This document shows positions 14,007 through 22,600 of a stretch of DNA of 28,207 nt, piece after piece. The notes under the pieces are model-generated. The model was not told where the DNA came from. It did no database searches and worked only from the letters and a program-made list of their open reading frames with translations. Origin of the DNA: CAJPSE01 sp963514535. Lineage in GTDB: Bacteria; Synergistota; Synergistia; Synergistales; Aminobacteriaceae. The position numbers and the translations under genes are program-made. Every line of letters begins with the position of its first letter. The stretch's first letter is position 1. The DNA lies in NCBI GenBank assembly GCA_963514535.1, contig CAUPUB010000021.1:1-28207 (forward strand), read 5' to 3'.

Positions 14007-15206
14007 GTGAGGCGAACTTTTTTCCCGACCATTTCTTTTGTAATTCTTGCCTTGTTCGCTTCGTTCGCCCCGATGCCCGTGCTGGCCCTTCCCCTGCGGG
14101 CACGGGCGCTTTTCATCGGGGACATCATGGCCCACAAGCAGCAGCTGGACGCTGCGGCGACGGGGAGAAACGGCAGCAGAGAGTGGGATTTCGCCCCGCA
14201 GTTCCGAAGGGTGCGGCCGCTCTTCGGGGGCGATGCCCTGATCGTCGGGAACCTGGAGACGACGTTCGCCGGCCCCGAAAAGGGGTACGCCGGGTACCCC
14301 TCGTTCAACACCCCGGACTCGCTTGCGGATGCGCTGGTCGGGCTGAGGGTCCGCGTCGTCACCCTGGCGAACAACCATATCCTGGACCGCGGGGCGGGAG
14401 GCGCGCGCCGGACCGTCGAGGTCCTGGACCGGGCGGGCATCCTCTGGACGGGGCTGGGGCTGGACGACATTCCCAAAAACGACGCGCTTCTGGTGGAGCA
14501 TGGGGGGCTGAGGTGGGCCTTCGTCAACTACTCCTACGGGAGCAACCGACCTCTCTCCTCGAGCGACGTCCACCTCAACGTCATCTCGGACTCGGCGATC
14601 TCCGAGGGGCTCGCACGGGCGCGGACCCTGAGCCCCGACATCGTCACGGCCTGTTTCCACTGGGGGCAGGAGTATCATTTCGTCCCGTCGGCCCATCAGA
14701 GGAGGGCTGCCGAGGCGGCTTTGGCGCAGGGGGCCCATCTGGTCATCGGGACCCACCCCCATGTCCTGCAGCCGATGGAGATCCGCATCGCCTCCTCGGG
14801 GCACGGTATCGATGCCCGGCTCGTCGCCTGGTCCCTGGGGAACTTCGTGTCCTTCCAGCGGACGCTGCCCCGGGAGCGCAGCTGCGTGCTCGCGGTTGAG
14901 GTCGAAAAAGCGGCCGAGGACGAGGGGGCCCGTTTGATCCGCGTCTCCGTCGCCCCGACGCGGGTGGCCCTCGTCCCCTCGGGCGGGGGGCGGCGGACCG
15001 AGGTCGTCTACGCCGGGACGGGGGGCAGCTTCAACCATGCGGGGCTCCCCGAATTGGAGCTGGACCGGACGCGGAAGGCCGGAAGGCGCGTCCTGGACTT
15101 TCTGGGTGCGGACGGCGAGCCCGACGAGAACGGCTTCTATACGCTCTGGAGCGCCGAGGACCCCGGGTGCCTTCCCGTCCCAAGGCTCAAGTCCCCCGGC
15201 GATTGA
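14007..15206 (+). CDS. Exported CapA-family metallophosphatase-like protein
   Basis: A 399-aa protein of the CapA/PgsA (poly-gamma-glutamate capsule-associated) family, which has a calcineurin-like phosphoesterase fold. After a signal peptide (about 1-28, ending near VLALPL) the fold motifs appear in order: LFIGDIMAH, VGNLETTFAG, TLANNHILDRG, TACFHWGQEY, VIGTHPHVLQP and AWSLGNFVSFQ. The Asp, Asn/Glu and His residues of these motifs are the expected metal ligands. No capB or capC polymerase gene is present, so a capsule role is not supported here. Many such orphan CapA proteins have unknown substrates. GTG 14007 follows AGGAGGAG by 7 nt and is preferred over the in-frame TTG at 13989, which lies within the ribosome site. 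The WG-repeat gene begins 29 bp downstream, probably in the same transcript. Confidence 0.9.
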   Translation: MRRTFFPTISFVILALFASFAPMPVLALPLRARALFIGDIMAHKQQLDAAATGRNGSREWDFAPQFRRVRPLFGGDALIVGNLETTFAGPEKGYAGYPSFNTPDSLADALVGLRVRVVTLANNHILDRGAGGARRTVEVLDRAGILWTGLGLDDIPKNDALLVEHGGLRWAFVNYSYGSNRPLSSSDVHLNVISDSAISEGLARARTLSPDIVTACFHWGQEYHFVPSAHQRRAAEAALAQGAHLVIGTHPHVLQPMEIRIASSGHGIDARLVAWSLGNFVSFQRTLPRERSCVLAVEVEKAAEDEGARLIRVSVAPTRVALVPSGGGRRTEVVYAGTGGSFNHAGLPELELDRTRKAGRRVLDFLGADGEPDENGFYTLWSAEDPGCLPVPRLKSPGD

Positions 15207-15235
15207 CGCATACCGATGAATCCAGACAAATATAG

Positions 15236-17134
15236 ATGATGATTCGTCGTACATCCTTATTGGCGGGGCTCCTTGCTGCCGCTGTCCTGCTTTGTGCTTT
15301 TCCGATCCTTCCTGCTGGCGCGGCCCGGATAGACTGGTTCCTGCAGCCCGTATGGGAGCGGGCCTCCCGGTTCTCCGAGGGGCTCGCCGCCGTACGGTCC
15401 GGTGGGTATTGGGGCTATATCGATCCAGGGGGGCGTTGGGTCGTAGGGCCGACCCTCTCGGACGCCCATCCCTTCAGGGAGGGGGCCGCGGCCGTCTCGG
15501 TGCAAGGCCGGTGGGGTTTTCTGGACAGAAAGGGAAAGTTCTTCATCCCCCCGGCCTTCGATGCTGCCGGATCCTTCTGTGGGGAGCTTGCCGCGGTGCG
15601 GTCCGCGGACAAGTGGGGGTACGTCGACAGGGCGGGGCGGCTCGCGATACCCGCCAGCTTCGACCTGGCGGGCGACTTCTATCAGGGGCGGGCGGCGGTG
15701 GCGCTTGGGGGGCGGTATGGGTTCATCGACCGGCGTGGAAAATGGGCTGTTGACCCGATCTACGACGGGGCCTGGCCCTTTGTGGAGGACCGCGCGGCGG
15801 TCCTCGTGAAGGGGAGGCTGGGGTTCCTGGAGCTCTCGGGGGATACTGCCGTCGAGCCGCGCTACGATCCCGTGCTGGGTGGCAAGGTCTTCTCCGGTGG
15901 CGTTTCGGGGGTTGCGCTTCATGGCCTCTGGGGCTTCATCGATTCGGCGGGAGACTGGGCCGTGGAGCCCTCATACGAGGCGGTCCTGGATTACAGCGAG
16001 GGGCTGGCCGCGGTGCGCCGTGCGGGGCTCTGGGGCTTCATCTCCCCGTCGGGAGAGTTGGCGATCCCCTACGTCTTCCAGGACGTGATGTCCTTCTCGG
16101 AGGGAACGGCCGGTGCAGCCAGCCAGGGACGATGGGGCTACATCGACCGTCGGGGCGCCTGGATGGCCGACCCCATCTACCTGGAGGCCTGGCCCTTCTC
16201 GGAGGGCCTGGCCCCAGTGCGCAGTGCCTCCAACGGCAGGTGGGGCTACGTGGGACGCAGCATCCCACCCCTCTTCGGAGGGCGGAACTTCGAGGAGGCC
16301 GGGGCTTTCTCGGATGGGCTGGCCCTTGTGAGCGATGGGGGAGAAAAACATTACATCGACGTGCAGGGACGGGATGCCTTCGAGGGGGTGTTCGCGGATG
16401 CCCGGGATTTCTCGGAGGGGCTGGCCGCCGTGCTCTCCGGGGACCGCTGGGGGTACATCGACCATAAGGGCCGGATGGTGATCCCTCCGCGCTTCGAGGC
16501 CGCAGGCCCCTGCTCCGAGGGGCTGCTTGCGGTCCGCATGAAGGGGCGGTGGGGATTCATCGACAGGAAGGGAAACTGGGCCGTGAAGAACGTTTATGAC
16601 GAGGTCTGGACCTTCTCGGAGGGGCTGGCCGCGGTCCGGAGGGGGAAGAAGCTCGGCTACGTCGACGTATCCGGAAAGCTCAGGGTGCCCTGCCGCTTTG
16701 GGGTCCCCTCCCGGGGGAGCGAGGCGGGAAGGTTTTCGGAGGGGCTGGCCGCCGTACTGAGCGGCGGAAAGACCCTTTTTGTAGACAAGAAGGGTAATGC
16801 CGTGATCCGGGGAGACTTCGTCCCCTGGACGGGCGAGGCCCCTCGCTTTCGCTGGGGCGTCGCCTGTCTGGAGACCTCGAAGGGGAGGTGGCGGTATGTG
16901 AACCGTGGCGGACGATATATCGGGGAGCCTCCTGTCGGCTCCGTCAATGCCGTTTCCGGCTCCGCCCCCGGCATCCTGCCCTATCGCTCGGACTCGGGGG
17001 CCTGGGGCTACAGGAACCTGGACGGAACCGTCGTCGTCCCGCCCTTTCTCGATGCGGCACGTCCCTTCAAGGGGGGGATAGCGGCGGTCTCCCTGGGGGG
17101 GCGCTGGTGGTATATCGCCGAGCCGGGACGATAG
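15236..17134 (+). CDS. Exported WG-repeat protein (about 16-17 repeats)
   Basis: A 632-aa protein with an N-terminal signal peptide (hydrophobic to about residue 28, cleavage near AGAA). The rest is almost entirely WG (KWG-type) beta repeats of about 36-40 residues. The unit reads roughly F-S-E-G-L-A-A-V-R, then G-x-W-G-Y-I-D-x-x-G, then a hydrophobic-P-x-F/Y-D-x-A segment. I count about 16-17 units. The outer ones are more diverged (for example KKLGYVD and GGKTLFVD), and the last is cut short at WWYIAEPGR. WG repeats are thought to mediate protein or surface contacts, and no enzyme domain is fused. Start codons ATG-ATG at 15236/15239 have only a weak ribosome site. The gene is 29 bp after the CapA-like gene, so translation may depend on that gene. 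The function is unknown. Confidence 0.88.
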   Translation: MMIRRTSLLAGLLAAAVLLCAFPILPAGAARIDWFLQPVWERASRFSEGLAAVRSGGYWGYIDPGGRWVVGPTLSDAHPFREGAAAVSVQGRWGFLDRKGKFFIPPAFDAAGSFCGELAAVRSADKWGYVDRAGRLAIPASFDLAGDFYQGRAAVALGGRYGFIDRRGKWAVDPIYDGAWPFVEDRAAVLVKGRLGFLELSGDTAVEPRYDPVLGGKVFSGGVSGVALHGLWGFIDSAGDWAVEPSYEAVLDYSEGLAAVRRAGLWGFISPSGELAIPYVFQDVMSFSEGTAGAASQGRWGYIDRRGAWMADPIYLEAWPFSEGLAPVRSASNGRWGYVGRSIPPLFGGRNFEEAGAFSDGLALVSDGGEKHYIDVQGRDAFEGVFADARDFSEGLAAVLSGDRWGYIDHKGRMVIPPRFEAAGPCSEGLLAVRMKGRWGFIDRKGNWAVKNVYDEVWTFSEGLAAVRRGKKLGYVDVSGKLRVPCRFGVPSRGSEAGRFSEGLAAVLSGGKTLFVDKKGNAVIRGDFVPWTGEAPRFRWGVACLETSKGRWRYVNRGGRYIGEPPVGSVNAVSGSAPGILPYRSDSGAWGYRNLDGTVVVPPFLDAARPFKGGIAAVSLGGRWWYIAEPGR

Positions 17135-17175
17135 CGCCGGGGCCTCTCTCAGAATCCGCAATAAAGTTCGCTATA

Positions 17176-17218
17176 GAGAGCTTTTCTCTGGAAGTGTTAA
17201 AATTTAAGGAAAGCTCTC
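17176..17218 (+). promoter_or_regulatory. Inverted repeat flanking the -10 region upstream of pcp
   Basis: GAGAGCTTT (17176-17184) and AAAGCTCTC (17210-17218) are perfect inverted copies 25 bp apart. One more pair outside the inner mismatch extends the match to 10 of 11. A -10-like TAAAAT (17198-17203) lies between them. No good -35 is seen 17 bp upstream. Two half-sites around a core promoter suggest a repressor operator, or the arms could form a leader hairpin ending 10 nt before the ribosome site GGAGG. Confidence 0.5.
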
Positions 17219-17240
17219 GACCGGTCATGGAGGCGTACGG

Positions 17241-17870
17241 ATGCAAGACAAGATTCTGATATCGGGGTTCGATCCCTTCGGCGGCGAGCCCGTCAATCCA
17301 GCCTGCGAGCTGCTCGGAATTCTAGACGGCAAACTGCTGGACGGGTACTGCATCGTCACTCAGAAGATCCCTACGGCACGTTTTCGCGCGGCCGAGATGC
17401 TTCACTCGGCCATAACACACGAGGATCCCGCTGTGATTCTAGCCCTCGGCCAAGCGGGCGGGTATTCCGAGATCGCTGTTGAGCGGGTGGCTATCAATGT
17501 CGACGATTATCGCATCCCGGACAACGACGGCAATCAGCCTGTGGACGAACCCGTGGTCGAGGGGGGCCCCGTGGCCTACTGGTCCACCCTGCCTATCAGG
17601 AGCATAGTTCGGGCGATGCGGGAGGTCGAGGTTCCGGCCTTCGTCTCGAACAGCGCGGGAACGTTCGTATGCAATCATCTCTTTTACAGGCTGATGCGTT
17701 TTCTGGAGGAGGAGGGCGGTGTGCGCCGGGGCGGTTTCATTCACGTCCCATACATGCTGGAACAGGCCGAGCGTTTGGGGCAACCCGGCTTGCCGCTCGA
17801 GGCGATGGCTCAAGGACTTGAAGCCGCGGTTCGGGCGGCGGTAGCCGTCTGTGGGGAGGGTGAGCTTTGA
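17241..17870 (+). CDS. pcp: Pyroglutamyl-peptidase I
   Basis: Cytoplasmic cysteine peptidase (family C15, EC 3.4.19.3) that removes N-terminal 5-oxoproline from peptides. The 209-aa length is typical. The opening ILISGFDPFGGEPVNPA is the family hallmark. The catalytic triad is complete and at canonical numbering: Glu81 (AVERVAIN), Cys144 in SNSAGTFVCNHLFY and His168 in FIHVPY. The ATG is 7-8 nt after GGAGG. The stop overlaps the start of the DUF969 gene by four bases, so pcp is translationally coupled to the DUF969/DUF979 pair annotated elsewhere as a 5-oxoproline transporter. The natural reading is that cells both import 5-oxoproline or its peptides and release it internally. No 5-oxoprolinase gene (pxpABC) is in the window. 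Confidence 0.96.
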   Translation: MQDKILISGFDPFGGEPVNPACELLGILDGKLLDGYCIVTQKIPTARFRAAEMLHSAITHEDPAVILALGQAGGYSEIAVERVAINVDDYRIPDNDGNQPVDEPVVEGGPVAYWSTLPIRSIVRAMREVEVPAFVSNSAGTFVCNHLFYRLMRFLEEEGGVRRGGFIHVPYMLEQAERLGQPGLPLEAMAQGLEAAVRAAVAVCGEGEL

Positions 17871-18541
17871 TCAACCTGATCGGTATCCTGATCATCCTAA
17901 TCGGTACGACTTTCGAGTTCAATCTGCTTCTGACCATTTTGCTCGTCATTTTCGTTATGGGCATGTTTGCCGGAATGTCCCCCGTCGTCATCCTCGAAAT
18001 GATCGGGAACGCCTTCGTAGCACACCGTTTCCTGTCGATCTTTCTTCTGCTCCTGCCCTTGTGGGGGCTCCTTGAACGATTGGGGCTGTACAAAAAAATA
18101 GAGGCTGAGTTCCAGCATGTCAAAGATGCTACGGCCGGACGTATTCTGCAGCTGTACATGACGATCCGGCAGGTCTCGGTGGCCCTGGGCATCACGCTCG
18201 GGGGGCATCAAATAGCCCACACCCTCGTCGCCCCAATGGTCCTCGAGGCCTCAAAACGGGATGGAAGGCTGTTGCCCAGTATGGTTGACCATGTCAAGGC
18301 CATGATCATAGCGACGGAGAACTGCGGTAACTTCTTCGGACAGCTGCTCTTTATCGCCTCGGGAGGAAGCCTGTTCGTCAGAGCTGTCCTGGAACAGGCG
18401 GGGTACCCGGTCAGTTTCCTCAGGCTCATCCTTTATGCCATTCCCACAGCGCTGGCGGCCTATGTCATCGTTATGGTGCAGTGCGCTCTTCTGGACTCGG
18501 TCCTGCGCCGAGAGTCCGACGAAAAGACCTGGAGAGAGTGA
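17867..18541 (+). CDS. DUF969 membrane protein, putative 5-oxoproline transporter subunit
   Basis: A 224-aa integral membrane protein of the DUF969 family, hydrophobic along most of its length (MINLIGILIILIGTTFEFN and TILLVIFVMGMFAGMSP at the N-terminus, several more helices later). The polar segment LEASKRDGRLLP and the conserved-looking GGHQIAHTLVAP lie between helices. DUF969 proteins occur with DUF979 and often with pyroglutamate-metabolism genes, the basis for the proposed 5-oxoproline transport role; direct biochemistry is limited as far as I know. The start is TTG at 17867, overlapping the pcp stop (TTGA), with GGAGGGTGA just upstream. The downstream DUF979 gene starts 5 bp after its stop. 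Confidence 0.9.
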   Translation: MINLIGILIILIGTTFEFNLLLTILLVIFVMGMFAGMSPVVILEMIGNAFVAHRFLSIFLLLLPLWGLLERLGLYKKIEAEFQHVKDATAGRILQLYMTIRQVSVALGITLGGHQIAHTLVAPMVLEASKRDGRLLPSMVDHVKAMIIATENCGNFFGQLLFIASGGSLFVRAVLEQAGYPVSFLRLILYAIPTALAAYVIVMVQCALLDSVLRRESDEKTWRE

Positions 18542-18546
18542 ACCTG

Positions 18547-19479
18547 ATGATGGTCTCGGAAATTTTTGACATTTTTGACCTGGAAAGCATTTATCGCATC
18601 ATAGGGACCCTTCTGTTTACCTCCTCCCTGATGGCCCTTATCAATGATAGCCCCAAGAGGTGGGGTAAGGTCCTCTTCACGGGGCTTTTGGGGGGAACGT
18701 TTGCCTTTGGAACGGTCCTTCCCGCCGCCGTCACGGGGGGATGCGTTGTCCTGATGGTGCTTATCGTCGTGCTGACAGACATCAAGCCTGGCCAACATAA
18801 GCTTCCTTCCGAGGAGTGTCAAAAGGCCTCCGCAGCCCGTTTTGGAAGGTGGCTTTTTTCTCCATTTCCGGTTTTGTTCGCCTCTACTCTGGCCCTCCAT
18901 TGGGCTTGTGGTGTAGAGATTCTGCTCGCTTTCGGGATCAGTAACATCGTCATTCTTTTCTGTTTCATGCTGTTTTTTCGCGAGACGCCCGCCGCCCTCA
19001 TACGGGATGGGCTCAGAATGTTCAACTCCATAGGGTGGGCCGCGTTCCTTCCCCAGCTGCTGGCTGCCTTTGGGGTGGTGTTCGAGGCCGTTGGAATGGG
19101 CGGCATCATTCTGGAGATGACCGAGTCGTTCGTCGTGATAGACAACAAGCTGATGGCCGCCATCGTCTATTGTGTTGTTATGGCGTTCTTCTCTATGATG
19201 ATGGGGAACGCCTTCCCCGCCTTTCTCGTTGTCTCCTCGGGGATAGGGATCCCGCTGGTTATCCGACGGTTTGGGGCCGATCCCGCCGCGGCGGGGATCA
19301 TCGCGATGCTCTCCGGCTACTGCGGAACCCTGATGACCCCTATGGGCCTGAATTTCAACGTCCTTCCCGCAGAACGCCTTGGGATCCGGAACCTGAACGA
19401 GGTGCTCCGGGTGCAGAGGGGCACGGCGCTGCTGCTGCTTCTGATAAACATCGCACTGATGTACTTCCTGGCTTTTTAA
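18547..19479 (+). CDS. DUF979 membrane protein, putative 5-oxoproline transporter subunit
   Basis: A 310-aa polytopic membrane protein of the DUF979 family, partner of DUF969. Early helices include YRIIGTLLFTSSLMALI and GGCVVLMVLIVVL. Later comes the glycine-rich conserved stretch MMMGNAFPAFLVVSSGIGIP, then AGIIAMLSGYCGTLMTPMG near the C-terminus, which looks like a substrate-pathway segment of ion-transporter-like folds. I place the start at ATG 18547, 9-10 nt after GGAGAG. A GTG at 18538 would give a GTGA overlap with the DUF969 stop but has no room for a ribosome site. It is the last gene of the pcp operon, ended by a very strong hairpin. Confidence 0.9.
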   Translation: MMVSEIFDIFDLESIYRIIGTLLFTSSLMALINDSPKRWGKVLFTGLLGGTFAFGTVLPAAVTGGCVVLMVLIVVLTDIKPGQHKLPSEECQKASAARFGRWLFSPFPVLFASTLALHWACGVEILLAFGISNIVILFCFMLFFRETPAALIRDGLRMFNSIGWAAFLPQLLAAFGVVFEAVGMGGIILEMTESFVVIDNKLMAAIVYCVVMAFFSMMMGNAFPAFLVVSSGIGIPLVIRRFGADPAAAGIIAMLSGYCGTLMTPMGLNFNVLPAERLGIRNLNEVLRVQRGTALLLLLINIALMYFLAF

Positions 19480-19521
19480 GCCCTTCTTCTGTTCCAATAG
19501 CCGAGGAGCGCCGGATAAAAA

Positions 19522-19560
19522 CAGCAAGTCCCGCCAACCCCTTGTTGGCGGGACTTGCTG
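19522..19560. terminator. Strong 17-bp bidirectional terminator
   Basis: CAGCAAGTCCCGCCAAC (19522-19538) pairs perfectly over 17 bp with GTTGGCGGGACTTGCTG (19544-19560), loop CCCTT. On the minus strand TTTTTATCC follows the stem, a good intrinsic tail for nifJ; the plus-strand tail (TTGCTTTCC) is weaker. It separates the converging pcp operon and nifJ. Confidence 0.9.
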
Positions 19561-19606
19561 TTGCTTTCCGCCCCCGGTAAGGCCGGGAGGCGGAAACTCG
19601 AACGGA

Positions 19607-22600
19607 TCAGCTGGCGGCGGCGATGAGTCCGATCTCCTTCACGGCTGCCATCTGCCTGTAACGCTCGTACTTTTCCTTCGCGTCCTCCTCGGCCATGGCG
19701 ATGAGCACCTTCGCCTCCTCCGGGAAGGTACGTTCGAGGGCCGAGTAGCGGACCTCGCCCATCAGGAACTCCCTCAGCGGACGGGTGGGCGCCTTGGAGT
19801 CCAGGACGAACGGGTTGAGCCCCTCCTTGACCCGCCGGGGGTCGTAGCGGTAGAGATGCCAGTACCCGGCCTCGACGGCCAGTTTGGACTCCTTCTGAGA
19901 GAAGCCCATTCCCTTCACGATCCCGTGGTTGATGCAGGGCGCATAGGCTATGACCAGGGACGGCCCCCTGTAGGACTCCGCCTCCTTCAGGACCTTGACC
20001 AAGTGGTTGGGGTCAGCGCCCATCGCCACCTGAGCGACGTAGACGTTTCCGTAGTTCATGACCATCGTGCCGAGGTCCTTTTTCCTGACCTTCTTGCCCG
20101 ACGCCGCGAACTGCGCCACCGCCCCGACGGGCGTGGCCTTGGAGGACTGTCCGCCCGTGTTGGAGTAGACCTCCGTGTCCACCACCAGGATATTGACATC
20201 AGGGCCGAGGGCCAGGACGTGGTCCAACCCACCATAGCCGATGTCGTAGGCCCAGCCGTCCCCCCCGTACATCCACATGGACTTCTTGACGAAGTGCTCG
20301 CGGTTCTGCCAGAGGTAGCGACAATCCTCGTCGTCCGAGCCCGGGGCGACGCGCGCCACGGCCGCTATCGCCTCGTCAGCGCGCTCCCGCGTCCCCTCGG
20401 TCTTGTTGAACCCGTCGAGCCACGCGGTCAGGGCATTCTTCAAGGGGTCGTCCGAGCAGCGAGGCAGGAACGCACGTGCCCTCATGGCCAGCTGCTCGCG
20501 CTGCTGCTCGACGGCGAAGCACATCCCGAGGCTGAACTCCGCGTTGTTCTCGAAGAGCGAGTTGGAGAAGGCCGGCCCATGTCCCCGGCTGTTGGTGGTG
20601 TAGGGGACGCAGGGGGAGGCTGCACCCCAGGCCTGGGTGCAGCCCGTAGCGTTGGCCAGATACATGCGGTCGCCGAAGAGCTGCGTCATCAGCTTCATAT
20701 AGGGCGTCTCGCCGCATCCGGCGCAGGCGCCGGAGAACTCCAGCAGCGGCTGCTCGAACTGGCTCCCCTTCACCGAGAACTTGTCCAGCGGGTTCGGCTT
20801 CTCGGAGACGGTCAAGGAGTAGTTCCAGTTCTCCATCTCGGGGAGCTGGCTGTCCAGAGGCTTCATGACCAGCGCCTTGTTCTTGGCGGGGCAGGTTTCG
20901 GCACAGCTTCCGCAGCCGACGCAGTCCAGGGGATCCACCTGGATACGGAACCCGTAGCCCTCCATTCCCTTGCCCCGACCCGGAAGCGTGACGTAGTCCT
21001 TCGGCGCCGCGGCCCTCTCCTTTTCGTCCAGGAGGAAGGGACGGATGGAGGCGTGGGGGCAGACAAAGGCGCACTGGTTGCACTGGATGCAGTTCTCGGA
21101 GATCCACTGGGGAACGTTGATCGCCGTCCCGCGCTTCTCGTACTTGGAGGTCCCCAGAGGGACGGTACCATTAGCGTCGTCCACAAACGTGCTCACGGGC
21201 AGATCGTCCCCCTTGAGGGCGTTCACGGGGATGAGGACCTCCCGGATGTAGCGCGGCAGGTCCGCGCTGGGGCGCTGAGCGGGTTCGGGTTCCAGCGTCG
21301 CCCAGGAGGCGGGGACCTCGACCTGCACCAGGCCCTCGATGCCGCGGTCCACGGCGTCGTAGTTCATGTTCAGGACCTTGTCGCCCTTGCTACCGTAGGT
21401 TTTTTTGATGGCGTCCTTCATGTAGCGCACGGCATCCTCTATGGGGAGGATCTCGGAGATCTTGAAGAAGGCCGACTGGAGCAGGGTGTTGATGCGCCCG
21501 CCCAGCCCCATCTTCTGGGCGATGCCCGTCGCGTCGAGGGTGTAAAAGCGGATCTTCTTATCGGCGATCTGCCGCTTCACCGAGGCCGGCAGGTTCTCCT
21601 CGAGTCCCTGGAGGTCCCAGGCGCAGTTCAGAAGGAAGGCGCCGCCGGGCTTGACGTCGGACACGATATCATACCGCCCGATGTAGGAGGGGTTGTGGCA
21701 GGCCACGAAGTTCGCGGAGCTGACGAGGTAGGTCGAGTGGATGGGGTTCCGGCCGAAGCGCAGGTGCGATTTCGTCACGCCGCCGGACTTTTTCGTGTCG
21801 TACTCGAAGTAGGCCTGGACATAGAAGTCCGTGTTATCCCCGATGATCTTGATGGAGTTCTTGTTCGCCCCGACCGTGCCGTCGGAGCCCAGCCCCCAGA
21901 ACTTGCAGTTGACCGTCCCGGGGTCCCCCGTATCCACGAGCGGCCCGACCGGCAGGGAGAGGTGAGTGACGTCGTCGTTGATGCCCACCGTAAAATGGTT
22001 TCTGGGCTCGGGCTGGCTCATGTTGTCGAACACCGCCAGCATCTGGGCGGGCGTGACATCCTTGGACGAGAGCCCATAGCGCCCGGCGTAGACGGCCGGG
22101 TGTTCGGCACGGCCGATCATCGCGGTCGCCACGTCCTTGAACAGCGGCTCCCCGGACGCCCCCGGCTCCTTCGTCCGGTCCAGGACGGTGACCCGTTTCA
22201 CGGTCCCCGGCAACGCCGCGAGCAGGCGTTCCTCGGAGAAGGGGCGGTAGAGATGGACCTGCAGAAATCCCACCTTCTCCCCCTTGGCGTTGAGGTGTTC
22301 CACAACCTCCCGAAGGACGCCGCTGACCGACCCCATGGCCACGACGACGCGCTCGGCGTCGGGGACGCCCCAGTAGTTGAAGAGCCCGTAGTGCCGGCCC
22401 GTCAGACGGCTGATCTCCTTCAAGTAGCCCTCGACGACCTCGGGCAGATTGTCGTACCAGGGGTTGCAGGCCTCCCGGGCCTGGAAGAAGATGTCCGGGT
22501 TCTGCACCGTGCTGCGCTGGACCGGATACTCGGAGTTCAGCGCCGTCTTGCGGAACGCGTCCACGGCGCCCCAGTCCAGCAGCTTTCCGAACTCCTCGTA

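Noticed and set aside
12646..14103. 485-codon minus-strand frame opposite the CofE-like gene
   Set aside because: Antisense to a gene with a promoter, ribosome site and family motifs; the product has no recognisable feature.
13857..15254. 465-codon minus-strand frame opposite the CapA-like gene
   Set aside because: Runs antisense through the CapA-like gene and the tandem repeats, with no ribosome site or family match.
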